A DNA stretch of 32,296 nucleotides, from NCBI GenBank assembly GCA_016932935.1, contig JAFGBX010000441.1:1-32296 (forward strand). The letters are read 5' to 3'. The stretch comes from Promethearchaeota archaeon. GTDB taxonomy: Archaea > Asgardarchaeota > Lokiarchaeia > Sigyniarchaeales > Sigyniarchaeaceae. Positions within the stretch are counted from its first letter, which is position 1. Each line of letters starts with the position of its first letter. Below, piece after piece: positions 8,491 to 16,632 of the stretch. Made by a program: the position numbers and the translations under genes. A model generated the notes under the pieces. The model saw only the letters and a list, made by a program, of their open reading frames with translations, had not been told where the DNA came from and searched no databases.

Positions 8491-9234
8491 CTATCCTCCC
8501 TGGTCGGTGTTCTCCGGGTGCTTGCGCTTCCCGATGCCGAGCGCCTCCCGCATGTCGTAGTTTTCGAGCGAGAAGTCGAGCATGCCGTGGCACACGGGGC
8601 ATATCTGGTTCGAGGGCGTCTGGAGCCATGACGCGAGGCACAAGAAGTGGCCAACACGCCGGCAGTGCGGGCACATGAGCACCTGGCCCTCTTGCTTCTT
8701 CTTGTCGATCTTCTGGAAGCAGACCATGCACGTTGCCTGGTCGGGGGCCTCGTCGGTGTCGGGGTTGTACACGGGCACCCGGTCCTCCAAGGATAGCGGG
8801 TTCCGCGCTTGCACGCGCTGGGCGAGCAACTCCTTGTACCGGTCGACGATGACCGCTTTTTCCTCGTCACTCCCCGCGATTTCCGTTCCCTTGTCGGCCG
8901 CCATCACGAGAGAATACATCTCCTCGGGGAGCTTTCCCATGACCCGGTAGGCTAGTGCCATATTCAGCCAGACCTGGCCGTCGTCGGCTTGTGCCTCGAT
9001 CATCTTCTTGTAGCACTCGATCTCGCCGTCGTAGTCGCCGGTCTCCCGGTACCCCTTTGCGAGCTCGAACCAGAGGCTCGCGTTCTCGGGCACGATGGCG
9101 GTCGCCTCCTTCAAGAGCCGGATCGCCTCGTCGTACTCCCCGACCTCGTACGCATCAGCGGCTTTCATCATCAGCACGTTCGCCCGAACCTGCTTCTGGA
9201 TGTCCTCGGGCATCTCCTGCTTGTTGTCCGCCAT
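8491..9234 (-). CDS. TPR protein with C-terminal RING/PHD-like C4HC3 zinc finger
   Basis: 247 residues from an ATG with AAGGAG upstream. Residues about 15-135 contain three TPR-like helical pairs (AADAYEVGEYDEAIRLLKEA, LWFELAKGYRETGDYDGEIE, VWLNMALAYRVMGKLPEEMY). After a linker comes C-x2-C-x14-C-x2-C-x4-H-x2-C-x12-C-x2-C. The second half (H-F-L-C-L-A-S-W-L then C-P-V-C) has the H-x2-C-L-x2-W-L...C-P-x-C signature of RING fingers, while the ligand order C4HC3 fits PHD/RINGv. Such fingers act in ubiquitin transfer or as protein-binding modules. A TPR-plus-finger layout suggests a substrate-binding adaptor. No E1, E2 or ubiquitin gene is in the window. Confidence 0.75.
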   Translation of the reverse strand: MADNKQEMPEDIQKQVRANVLMMKAADAYEVGEYDEAIRLLKEATAIVPENASLWFELAKGYRETGDYDGEIECYKKMIEAQADDGQVWLNMALAYRVMGKLPEEMYSLVMAADKGTEIAGSDEEKAVIVDRYKELLAQRVQARNPLSLEDRVPVYNPDTDEAPDQATCMVCFQKIDKKKQEGQVLMCPHCRRVGHFLCLASWLQTPSNQICPVCHGMLDFSLENYDMREALGIGKRKHPENTDQGG

Positions 9235-9258
9235 GGCGTCCGTCTCCTTGCTTGACGA

Positions 9259-10194
9259 TCAGCGCTTGAGCTTCTCTCGGTAGTATTCGACGATCCGGGC
9301 CGGGATGTCGGCCGGGCAGGCCCTCGACAGCCCCGTCCATCCCGGCGCGCAGTTGGCTTCGAGCACGACCCAGCCGCCGGCCCGTGCTGAATGCAGCAAG
9401 TCGACGCCGGCCACCTCGAGCCCGATCGCCGCCGCTGCCTCGATCGCCAGGTTCTGAACCTCCCTGGATGGCGAGAACGGCCGGGGCTCCGCGCCCTGGT
9501 GCACGTTCGTCTTCCACTGGCTCGCGTCCGGGCTCTCGCGGATCATGGCGCCGGCGACTTCGCCACCGATGACGAGAGCGCGCACGTCGAACGGGTGGCT
9601 GGCAGCGATGCCAACCGGCGATGACCACGGGTGGAACTGCTGCATATAGAAGGCACAACCGTTCCGGAACAGCTCGACCAGCAAGTGCTCGGCGACGCCC
9701 TTGTCCTGGATCCGGAACATGCCGATACCCAGGCTGCCATAGACCGGCTTGATGACGACGTCGCCACCGAGCCGGTCGAACGCGGCGATCGCGTGCTTGA
9801 GGTTTTCCGTGACGACCGTCGCTGGGGTCGGGATGCCCGCCGCGTCGATGGCCACGGAAGCCATGGCCTTGTTCATGGCCACCTCCGTTGCCCGCGCGCC
9901 GTTAATCAGCACCTTCCCACGCCGCTCGAGCGCGTACAACACGTCAAACCTGTAGAACGACCTGGTGAGCGTGGTGACCCCGATGCCACGCACGATAAAG
10001 CCCGGAACCGCGTCCACGTTGACCGCATCGTGCAAGAACGCGGGTTGCAGCGATGCACCTATCGAGACGTCCTCGGGTAGCATCTGCGCACACTTGAGCC
10101 CCGACCGCTCGAACGCCCTCTGGAGCTGCACGTTCTCCGCGTTGTCGATCGTACCGCACAGGATCCCGGCGTCAAGCCCGTCGGTTCGGTGCAT
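9259..10194 (-). CDS. RimK-family ATP-grasp ligase
   Basis: 311 residues. ATP-grasp landmarks are clear: NKAMASVAIDAAGIPTPAT before the ATP domain, VVIKPVYGSLGIGMFRI as the lysine/glycine-rich loop, FDVRALVIGGEVAGAMIRES, and EVAGVDLL...VVLEANCAPGWTG as the metal-binding end. It resembles the RimK/LysX/MptN branch, which joins an amino acid (often glutamate) to a carboxylate using ATP. MptN-type addition of glutamate to a pterin cofactor is one possibility, and amino-group carrier or protein modification others; the sequence does not decide. It lies 66 bp after fabG and 24 bp before the TPR-finger gene, all on the same strand. Confidence 0.8.
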   Translation of the reverse strand: MHRTDGLDAGILCGTIDNAENVQLQRAFERSGLKCAQMLPEDVSIGASLQPAFLHDAVNVDAVPGFIVRGIGVTTLTRSFYRFDVLYALERRGKVLINGARATEVAMNKAMASVAIDAAGIPTPATVVTENLKHAIAAFDRLGGDVVIKPVYGSLGIGMFRIQDKGVAEHLLVELFRNGCAFYMQQFHPWSSPVGIAASHPFDVRALVIGGEVAGAMIRESPDASQWKTNVHQGAEPRPFSPSREVQNLAIEAAAAIGLEVAGVDLLHSARAGGWVVLEANCAPGWTGLSRACPADIPARIVEYYREKLKR

Positions 10195-10219
10195 GACGGC
10201 TATATGGAATAGGTGGTAG

Positions 10220-10225
10220 AAAAAA
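10220..10225 (-). terminator. T-run downstream of the short-chain dehydrogenase
   Basis: Six consecutive T on the minus strand, 36 nt after the dehydrogenase stop. Archaeal termination often needs only a T-rich run, so this may separate the dehydrogenase from the ATP-grasp gene, at least in part. Confidence 0.4.
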
Positions 10226-10260
10226 GGATGTGTGTCGATGCGATATGGTCTACCGTCAGC

Positions 10261-11076
10261 TCACATGTTGAGCCCGCCGGCGACCTCAATCGTGATGCCG
10301 GTGACGTAGTCAGAGTCCTTCGACGAGAGGAACTTGACAGCGCCCGCGATGTCCTCGGGGAGGCCCATGCGCTGGAGCGGGATCTCGGCCACGAACTTGG
10401 CGATGACCTTCTCGGGCATCTTGTCGGTCATGGGTGTCTTGATGAAGCCGGGCTGGATGCAGTTCGCGTTGATGTTATATCGAGCCATCTCCTTGGCGAT
10501 GGTCTTGGTCATGGCGATGACACCCGCCTTGGAGGCAGTGTAATTCGCCTGGCCGATATTGCCGCCCTTGGCAACGATGGAGGAGATGTTCACGATGCGT
10601 TTCTTGGGGTAGAACGAGGGCTCCATCTTGACCTCCTTGGCGTCCGGCCCCGCGGGCGCCGGTGCCGCCGCTTCCGCCAGCTTCTTGGCAGCGCTGACCC
10701 ACCGACCGCACACCGCCTGGCAGATGAAAAAGATCCCCTTCAAGTTGATGTTCAAGACGAGGTCGTAGTCCGCCTCGCTCATCTTCAAGAGCATCGAGTC
10801 GCGGGTGATGCCCGCGTTGTTCACGACGAGGTCGACCTCACCGAACTCGAAGGCCTTCGCGACCATACTTTGCACGTCCGCGGCCTTCGAGACGTCGCAC
10901 TTCACGGCGATGGCTTCCTTCCCAATCGATTTGATCTGGTTCACAGCATCGGCCATCGATACCTCGTCGACGTCCACAATGACGATATTCATGTCCAGTT
11001 CCTTTGCCAGCTTGTTGGCGATGCCGAGGCCTATGCCCCGGCCCGCCCCCGTCACGATAGCCACTTTGTTGTCCAT
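10261..11076 (-). CDS. fabG: Short-chain dehydrogenase/reductase, FabG-like
   Basis: 271 residues. The NAD(P)-binding motif TGAGRGIG is at 9-16, NNAG at 86-89, the structural Asn at 111, and the catalytic Ser165 or Ser166, Tyr179 and Lys183 in YTASK. It closely matches 3-oxoacyl-ACP or acetoacetyl-CoA reductases. An insertion of about 30 residues rich in Ala, Pro and Lys (about 126-158) sits between the Asn helix and the catalytic serine strand; typical FabG proteins lack it and are about 245 residues. No other fatty-acid gene is nearby, and a crotonase lies 9 kb away. A good TATA box precedes it. The substrate is uncertain. Confidence 0.85.
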   Translation of the reverse strand: MDNKVAIVTGAGRGIGLGIANKLAKELDMNIVIVDVDEVSMADAVNQIKSIGKEAIAVKCDVSKAADVQSMVAKAFEFGEVDLVVNNAGITRDSMLLKMSEADYDLVLNINLKGIFFICQAVCGRWVSAAKKLAEAAAPAPAGPDAKEVKMEPSFYPKKRIVNISSIVAKGGNIGQANYTASKAGVIAMTKTIAKEMARYNINANCIQPGFIKTPMTDKMPEKVIAKFVAEIPLQRMGLPEDIAGAVKFLSSKDSDYVTGITIEVAGGLNM

Positions 11077-11144
11077 GGTAGATTCGCCTTTCTAGCATCA
11101 AATGATGCAAAACGAACACGTGGTGATCGCTCTTAGTGGCCGTT

Positions 11145-11158
11145 GCCATATAAAGCTT
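11145..11158 (-). promoter_or_regulatory. TATA box for the dehydrogenase gene
   Basis: The minus strand reads AAGCTTTATATGGC, about 75 bp upstream of the ATG at 11076. It probably drives the dehydrogenase, ligase and TPR-finger genes. Confidence 0.6.
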
Positions 11159-11193
11159 CGACGGCGGCGCTCTCGGCCAGCGAATCGAGATGA

Positions 11194-11499
11194 TTAGGGG
11201 AAGATGTCCTGCATGTCGCGGACGAACTTGCGCACCTTGCCCGCCGGCAGGTTCTTAAAGTCGGTGCCGTAGTTGTCGATCGGCTCGTCCTTGTGGAGCA
11301 AGCCGAGGATCAAGAGCAACGCGTTCTTGACGATGTCGCGCGGGTCGATGTTCTCTTCATTGTCCGCGTGCGCTTCGATCGCGGTACATGCTTCGACGAT
11401 GAGCTTGCCTACCTTCTCGTAATCCACGCCACCCTTGTCGTGGTAGAGGCTTACGATGCTGCTGTAGATCTGGTCTTCGAAGATCTTCTTTGCTATCAT
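11194..11499 (-). CDS. Small helical protein, unknown function
   Basis: 101 residues, all predicted helix: FEDQIYSSIVSLYHDKGG, VGKLIVEACTAIEAHADNEE, then DIVKNALLLILGLLHKD and a charged end. There are no cysteine clusters, membrane segments or signal peptide. I recognise no family. The start at 11499 is supported by a strong TATA box about 40 bp upstream, giving a short leader. It is separately transcribed from its neighbours. Confidence 0.7.
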   Translation of the reverse strand: MIAKKIFEDQIYSSIVSLYHDKGGVDYEKVGKLIVEACTAIEAHADNEENIDPRDIVKNALLLILGLLHKDEPIDNYGTDFKNLPAGKVRKFVRDMQDIFP

Positions 11500-11532
11500 G
11501 TAGGCTCGTCCGAGTTGTTGTAGCTAATTCAT

Positions 11533-11546
11533 AGATATATATTTAA
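11533..11546 (-). promoter_or_regulatory. Strong TATA box for the small helical protein
   Basis: The minus strand reads TTAAATATATATCT. The expected transcript start is near 11512, about 13 nt before the ATG at 11499. Confidence 0.7.
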
Positions 11547-11561
11547 TTCGTTCGCTAGTGT

Positions 11562-11576
11562 GTATTCTAAGAATAC
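11562..11576. promoter_or_regulatory. Perfect palindrome upstream of a TATA box, candidate operator
   Basis: GTATTC-TAA-GAATAC: 6-bp arms around a 3-bp centre. It lies about 16 bp upstream of the TATA box of the small helical protein gene, where an activator or repressor could act. Confidence 0.4.
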
Positions 11577-11730
11577 CAATTGCTGAGGGATAATAAAGGA
11601 TTATCTTTTACACACAATTTGGTTTTCGATATCATCGAGATGACACGCCACAGAATTGGGAAAACGAGCACCAACGGCCCCCGGCATTGATATACCGGCA
11701 TCGTGCATCTGCCGGCACCGGTTGGCACGA

Positions 11731-11746
11731 GGCGCCATCTGGCGCC
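11731..11746. repeat. GC-rich inverted repeat after the longin-like operon
   Basis: GGCGCC-ATCT-GGCGCC, a compact hairpin 40 nt past the stop of the minus-strand longin-like gene. It has no T-run, so a 3'-end structure or mRNA-stabilising hairpin is more likely than a classical terminator. Confidence 0.4.
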
Positions 11747-11785
11747 CGCGAACGAGGCCATTCGAACCTGCCGTAGAAACCATCT

Positions 11786-12751
11786 TCAGTTGTCGCGCAG
11801 CGTCTTGGGGAAGCGCTCGAGCAGGGTTTTGACGGCGGAGTACTTCGTCACCTCCCCCGAGAACTTCTCGGTGAAAAGGCCAGTCTGGGCGAAGAGCGGG
11901 GTAACAGAAGCTTGGAACACGTGTGCGAGTTCGGGATCCCCCTCGCTCATCACGATGAAGGAAAAATCATCTTGGAAGAGTGTCTTGCGGCCCGTGTCGT
12001 TCACGGGGAAGAAGTTCACGGTGAGCTGCCGCTCCGTGAACGAGAAGAAGTCCGTGAACTTGAGGCTGAGGTACGTGCAAGACGTGCCTTGGATGGTCGA
12101 CTCGTACGACAGCGTGGAGAGCTGGGCGGAGATCAAGTTCTCGAGGATCGAGTGCGCGTCCTCGGACTCCGAGACGCTGATGCGGAAGTGTGAGGCTATG
12201 TCCTCGTAGAAGTTCGAAGCGATCGGCAATCCTTGCACGGACACGGCGGAGAAGAGCAACTTCATCGTCTTCTCGCGTCGATCGGGCGCGTCGAGCATGA
12301 ACCCCGTCTCGATCTCCGCCATGAGTTGCCGCGTGCCCATGACCTCGCGGTAGACGTCGTCGCCGACCCTCTCGAACTCGGCCGGGTTCTCCGAGATCCT
12401 TTCGATGAGCTTGCCCTTGATCTTGACGCGTTCAAGAATCTTGTCGATGAAAAGATCGAGCAACTGCATCGCTGAGGCCTTATCATGTAACTCGGATTCA
12501 ACATAATCCAGACAGAAGTTCAGCACGATCTCTTGCTTGTCATAGAAGGTCTTCGTGCGCACGAACAGGACGTGGTTCTCCAGACGCTCGACTCCCTGGT
12601 AGGGGATGTGCCCGATCTCGTCGAGCCGCCCGTCCCGGACGTTTTGGGCGAACGAGATGGCATATTTCACGAGCAACAAGTAGTGCGTTATCTCGATGGA
12701 AGAACTCCAGAGGATGTTGTCACCCCGTTCGAGGATACCCATCGATGGCAT
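11786..12751 (-). CDS. Longin-like two-domain protein, paralogue 1
   Basis: 321 residues from the ATG at 12751; a TTG at 12817 would add 22, and an ATG at 12742 would remove three. The first domain, from GILERGDNILWSSS through RLDEIGHIPYQGVERLENHV and a helix LNFCLDYVESELHDK, has the longin order: strand, strand, helix, three strands, long helix. A helical linker follows. The second domain (LLFSAVSVQGLPIASNFY, then NLISAQLSTLSYESTIQGT, LKFTDFFSFTERQLTVNFFP) repeats the pattern. It is clearly paralogous to the protein encoded at 12932-14056. Longin and roadblock folds act as platforms for small GTPases or vesicle proteins. The fold is inferred from pattern, not measured. Confidence 0.6.
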   Translation of the reverse strand: MPSMGILERGDNILWSSSIEITHYLLLVKYAISFAQNVRDGRLDEIGHIPYQGVERLENHVLFVRTKTFYDKQEIVLNFCLDYVESELHDKASAMQLLDLFIDKILERVKIKGKLIERISENPAEFERVGDDVYREVMGTRQLMAEIETGFMLDAPDRREKTMKLLFSAVSVQGLPIASNFYEDIASHFRISVSESEDAHSILENLISAQLSTLSYESTIQGTSCTYLSLKFTDFFSFTERQLTVNFFPVNDTGRKTLFQDDFSFIVMSEGDPELAHVFQASVTPLFAQTGLFTEKFSGEVTKYSAVKTLLERFPKTLRDN

Positions 12752-12931
12752 GTCTTCCGCGGCCCGGTCAACAAATTGTGAGGGATTGGATGCACGATCC
12801 CGGTCTTTGACAAACAAGGTAGACTAGCGTTTGACCAAATTAAAGCGTTGTTTTTCGAAAACGGAGGTAAGTGTCGGCTGGACATGATCAATCCTATCTT
12901 CTTGCCCGGCCACCCGGAGCATTATGGGGCA

Positions 12932-14056
12932 TTAATTTTCGTCGTCAGGGTCGTCGCTGAAGTTGAGGGTGATGTTGTTCACGTCGAAGTCGGCTTGCTT
13001 GGCGCCTTCCTCGGGCTCGGGGTTCCCTTCCGGCTGCTCCTCGTCAATGTGGTCGGACGGCTGGGCGAACTCGTCGGGCATTTGCCCGAACAAGTCGAAC
13101 TTGTCGGGGAGTATCGCGAGCACGTCCGCCACGAGCTCGAAGTCCTTGAGGTTCCCCCGGAACTGCACGTGGAGGTACTTGTCGAGCATCGGCTGGCAAG
13201 CGATCATGAAGCCATCGACCTCCTCGCGCTTCCCCTGGAAGCAGACCTCCAGCGTGAACTGCTTCTGGAAGCCGATTGGGAAGAACGCGATCTTGAGCTG
13301 CGTCGGCTCCATCGACTCGATGTTCGTGTAGTTGATCGTGATCTCCGTGATGCGAGTGCCCGCCTGGATGAGGGACGAGTTGATGATGGCCGAGAACTGC
13401 GCCGAGATCAGCGAGCGAACGATCTCGTCCGGGGGGAGGTGCTCGTTCTGCGGTATCTTGAACATGGTCACGAGCTCCTTGCCGTAGAGCCTGTTCCTGA
13501 CGGGCACCCCGGCCGTCGAGATGCCGATGTAGTGGATGCGGGTGAGCGAGTAGTCGGCCTCCGTCACGAGGAAGTCGTCGTCCGAGTCCTGCATGTCGTG
13601 GATGAGGCTGATGCCCTGGTCGACCTTGTCCGCGGCACGGTGCAACCGCCTCGTGAAGTCGTCGAGCTTGTCCTGGTAGAATTTCTCCACCCGCTTGATG
13701 GGCACGGCATCCTCGATTTCCTTCGTGAAGTTATCGAGGATCTGCTGCTGGAAGCGCGGCGGGAGCTTCTCGTCCGATCCCGAGATGACGTACATGAGCG
13801 TCTTCTCGTTCACGACGCGCGCCTGGACGAGGGTCGTGTACGGCTTCCCATCGAGTTCGTGCTTGATCTTATAGAGCCGCCCGTCGTGGATGTTCATTGC
13901 GAACGAGTTCGTGTAGTTCACCACCTGCAGCAGCGGCTCGAACTGCTCGTTCGACATGAAGATGATCTCCTGGTTCAAGATGATGCCGTAGTTGACCAGG
14001 TGCACGTCGACGGTCTTGGGCGCGTTGTCAGTGAACTCGGGCGGCTTCTCTTCCAT
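12932..14056 (-). CDS. Longin-like two-domain protein, paralogue 2
   Basis: 374 residues from the ATG at 14056; an upstream ATG-like extension to 14107 looks non-coding. The N-terminal domain reads VDVHLVNYGIILNQEIIFMS, then VVNYTNSFAMNIHDGRLYKI and a closing helix with LDNFTKEIEDA. The second domain contains YIGISTAGVPVRNRLYGKE, then SLISAQFSAIINSSLIQAGT and TQLKIAFFPIGF. Matching positions in paralogue 1 are ISAQ-S, IQG-T and NFFP/AFFP, with F-G-(D/E)...LP-F at the end. The last 45 residues are an acidic tail (EEQPEGNPEPEEGAKQAD), probably disordered and absent from paralogue 1. The two genes lie 180 bp apart on the same strand. Confidence 0.6.
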   Translation of the reverse strand: MEEKPPEFTDNAPKTVDVHLVNYGIILNQEIIFMSNEQFEPLLQVVNYTNSFAMNIHDGRLYKIKHELDGKPYTTLVQARVVNEKTLMYVISGSDEKLPPRFQQQILDNFTKEIEDAVPIKRVEKFYQDKLDDFTRRLHRAADKVDQGISLIHDMQDSDDDFLVTEADYSLTRIHYIGISTAGVPVRNRLYGKELVTMFKIPQNEHLPPDEIVRSLISAQFSAIINSSLIQAGTRITEITINYTNIESMEPTQLKIAFFPIGFQKQFTLEVCFQGKREEVDGFMIACQPMLDKYLHVQFRGNLKDFELVADVLAILPDKFDLFGQMPDEFAQPSDHIDEEQPEGNPEPEEGAKQADFDVNNITLNFSDDPDDEN

Positions 14057-14190
14057 ATACCATACAACCTTAATGCTTAGGTTCGAACTTGTGCGCGAAA
14101 AACACATTTAGGCTTCGGTCTGTTCGTGTACACGAATCGCTCGTCTCGTGCGTTTCCGGCGGTGTACGCGGTTTAAGAAGTAAGTCGGAG

Positions 14191-14197
14191 AAAAAAA
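14191..14197 (-). terminator. T-run terminator after the branched-chain aminotransferase
   Basis: Seven T on the minus strand, 36 nt past the aminotransferase stop and directly preceded by GATCCCC. It probably ends that transcript before the longin-like genes. Confidence 0.5.
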
Positions 14198-14232
14198 GGG
14201 GATCGTTTGGGAATAGAACATCCCACGAGAGA

Positions 14233-15324
14233 TCAGCACACCTTCACGAGCCAGTCGTACGGGTCCTTCTTTTCGCCGTATTGGATGGCGACCAAATCGT
14301 CGTACAACCGCTGGGTTATCTTGCCGACCTTCCCGTCGTTGATGACCATACACTTGTCCTTGTAGCAGAGCTCACCGACGGGCGTGACGACCGCAGCGGT
14401 GCCCGTTCCGAACGCCTCGGTCAGCGTGCCGTTCTCCGAGGCGGTGATGACTTCGTCGATGCTCACGAGGCGTTCTTCCACCTTGTAGCCGTAGTCCTTG
14501 GCCATGTGGATGATCGAGTCCCGGGTTACCCCTGGAAGGATACTTCCCGTGAGGGGCGCGGTGAGGATCGTGTCGCCGATGACGAAGAACTGGTTCATTG
14601 TACCGACCTCTTCCACGTATTTGTGCTCCGCGGCGTCGAGCCATAGGACCTGCGTGTATCCCCTCTCTTTCGCCTTCTTGGCCGCCAGCAGCGACGCGGC
14701 GTAGTTCCCGCCAGCCTTGGTGAACCCGACGCCGCCCGGCGAAGCCCGGACGAACTTCTCCTCGACCAGGATCTTGACCGGGTTGAAGCCCGTGGCGTAG
14801 TACGCCCCGACGGGCGACAGGATGACGTAGAACAGGTATTCGGACGACGGCTGCACGCCGAGGATGGCCTTCGTGCCGATGTACGTCGGCCTGATGTAGA
14901 GCGACGTCATCGGCGATTTTGGTACCCAGTCCTTCTCGATCTTGACGAGCTCCTTTATGGCCTCCAGTACGAACGGCGCGGCGAAGGGCTGCATGACCAT
15001 GCGCTCGGCCGACGCGAGCATCCTCTCGAGGTTCTTCATCGGGCGGAAGAGGTAGATGTCGTCGTTCTTCCAACGGTATGCCTTCATCCCCTCGAAGACC
15101 TCCTGGCCGTAGTGGAACACGATGGCGGCTGGATCGAGTGATATGGGGCCGTACGGGCCAATCTTTGCGTCGTGCCACCCCTTGTCCCTCTCCTTCGCCT
15201 TCGATTCCGAGTAACTCATGGAGAACATGTGGTCGGTGAAGATCACGCCAAAACCAAGCGTGGATTCATCAGCAGGTAGTTTTCCGCACTTGTCTTTCGG
15301 CTTAATTTCTGTTTTCAATTCCAT
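14233..15324 (-). CDS. ilvE: Branched-chain amino acid aminotransferase
   Basis: 363 residues from the ATG at 15324; the frame stays open upstream, but that part overlaps the divergent gene and looks non-coding. This is the fold-type IV, eukaryotic-like BCAT. Landmarks are ALD-like PAAIVFHYGQEVFEGMKAYR, FRPMKNLERM, the PLP lysine Lys203 in GFTKAGGNYAASLL, VEEVGTMNQFFV, and the C-terminal EAFGTGTAAVVTPVG. It transfers the amino group between leucine, isoleucine or valine and 2-oxoglutarate. The N-terminal NPR-type region DHMFSMSY also fits. A class I aminotransferase is divergently encoded 93 bp away. Confidence 0.93.
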   Translation of the reverse strand: MELKTEIKPKDKCGKLPADESTLGFGVIFTDHMFSMSYSESKAKERDKGWHDAKIGPYGPISLDPAAIVFHYGQEVFEGMKAYRWKNDDIYLFRPMKNLERMLASAERMVMQPFAAPFVLEAIKELVKIEKDWVPKSPMTSLYIRPTYIGTKAILGVQPSSEYLFYVILSPVGAYYATGFNPVKILVEEKFVRASPGGVGFTKAGGNYAASLLAAKKAKERGYTQVLWLDAAEHKYVEEVGTMNQFFVIGDTILTAPLTGSILPGVTRDSIIHMAKDYGYKVEERLVSIDEVITASENGTLTEAFGTGTAAVVTPVGELCYKDKCMVINDGKVGKITQRLYDDLVAIQYGEKKDPYDWLVKVC

Positions 15325-15417
15325 GACGATCGGCCTCGAATGATCTGGTGATTGTTGGTGAGGTGGAAGCAAAGGGATGACTAAAATTCTTAGGTCGACG
15401 GACGAATTTTCATCACT

Positions 15418-16581
15418 ATGAAGCCATTGTCCGTCAGACTGTCGGGCGTGCCGAAGTCGAGCATTCGGAAGCTGTTCGATCTCTTGACCCAGGAGGACGC
15501 GATCAGCCTCGGCATAGGCCAACCCGACTTTCCCGCGCCGCAAGCCGTCATTGACGCGACCATCGCGGCGTTGAGAGAGGGGAAGGGATCCGTCTACGCG
15601 CCGACCATGGGGATCCCGCGGCTCAAGGCCATCATCGCCCAGAAATTGCAGAAGGAGAACAACATCGCCGCGGATCCAGAAAAGAACGTGATGGTCACGA
15701 ACGGCGGCAGCGGCTCGATCACCCTCGCGTTCGCGGCCATCCTGAACCCCGGGGACGAGGTGATCCTGTTCTCGCCCAACTTCCTGTCGTACTTCTACGT
15801 CGCCAGCTACTTCGATGCGAAAGCCGTCGAGGCCCCGCGGCGCCCCGACTTCGGCCCCTCCCTGGACGCGCTCGAGAAGCTCGTCTCCCCGAAGACCAAG
15901 GCAGTCCTCATCAATTCACCGAACAACCCGACCGGTTATGCGTGTTCACGGGCCGAGATCGAGGCGATCGCATCGTTTTGTATCGAGCACGACCTCTACC
16001 TGATAAGCGACGAGGTCTACGAGAAGATCATCTACGACGGGTTCACGCACGTGAGCCCCGCGTCGTTGGACGGGATGGCCGACCGGACGATCACGTTGAA
16101 CGCCGCTTCCAAGACCCTCTCCCTCACCGGCTTTCGTGTCGGGTACTTGTGCGCGCCGGAACCAATGCTCCCGTTGATGGAGAACTATATCCAGTACACC
16201 TGTGCCGGTACCAACCATCCGTGCCAGTACGGCGTCGCGGCCGGCCTGGAGCAGATCTTGAAGGAACCGGCCTCACTCGACCCCGTGATCAAGGCTTACC
16301 AGAAGAAGCGGGACGCGTGTTACGCGCGCCTGAACGAGGCGGGCCTCGAGTGCCCGAAACCGCGCGGGGCGTTCTACATCATGCCCCGCGTGGACGCCAC
16401 GGGCATGGACGGGGCCGCCTTCTCCCGGCGGCTCGTCGAGTCGAGCGGCGTTGCCGTGGTGCCCGGCGGCGGCTTCGGCAAGTACTCTGCGAACCACGTG
16501 CGTGTCTCCTACGCCATCGATGATCTTAAATTGGACGACGCGTTGTCCCGGATCGAGAGGTTCGTCAAGTCTGGGAAATAG
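15418..16581 (+). CDS. Class I/II pyridoxal-phosphate aminotransferase (AspC-like)
   Basis: 387 residues. Fold-type I landmarks: GIGQPDFPAP near the N-terminus, YAPTMGIPRLKAIIA, NGGSGSITLAFAAILNPGDE, the substrate/PLP motif NSPNNPTGY, ISDEVYEKIIYDG, the PLP lysine Lys232 in AASKTLSLTGFRVGY, and a C-terminal VRVSYA with the carboxylate-binding arginine. This is the archaeal aspartate/aromatic aminotransferase group, so the amino donor or acceptor could be aspartate, aromatic or another amino acid. It shares a 93-bp divergent promoter region with the branched-chain enzyme. Confidence 0.9.
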   Translation: MKPLSVRLSGVPKSSIRKLFDLLTQEDAISLGIGQPDFPAPQAVIDATIAALREGKGSVYAPTMGIPRLKAIIAQKLQKENNIAADPEKNVMVTNGGSGSITLAFAAILNPGDEVILFSPNFLSYFYVASYFDAKAVEAPRRPDFGPSLDALEKLVSPKTKAVLINSPNNPTGYACSRAEIEAIASFCIEHDLYLISDEVYEKIIYDGFTHVSPASLDGMADRTITLNAASKTLSLTGFRVGYLCAPEPMLPLMENYIQYTCAGTNHPCQYGVAAGLEQILKEPASLDPVIKAYQKKRDACYARLNEAGLECPKPRGAFYIMPRVDATGMDGAAFSRRLVESSGVAVVPGGGFGKYSANHVRVSYAIDDLKLDDALSRIERFVKSGK

Positions 16582-16632
16582 GCAAGGGAATTGCGAGATG
16601 GTGAGAAGGTGGAGACTGGCGCCCGTGAACTG

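Noticed and set aside
12848-14080. 410-codon plus-strand frame opposite longin-like paralogue 2
   Set aside because: Long only because of codon bias on the other strand. Extreme Val/Leu/Arg/Asp composition, no homology-like motifs.
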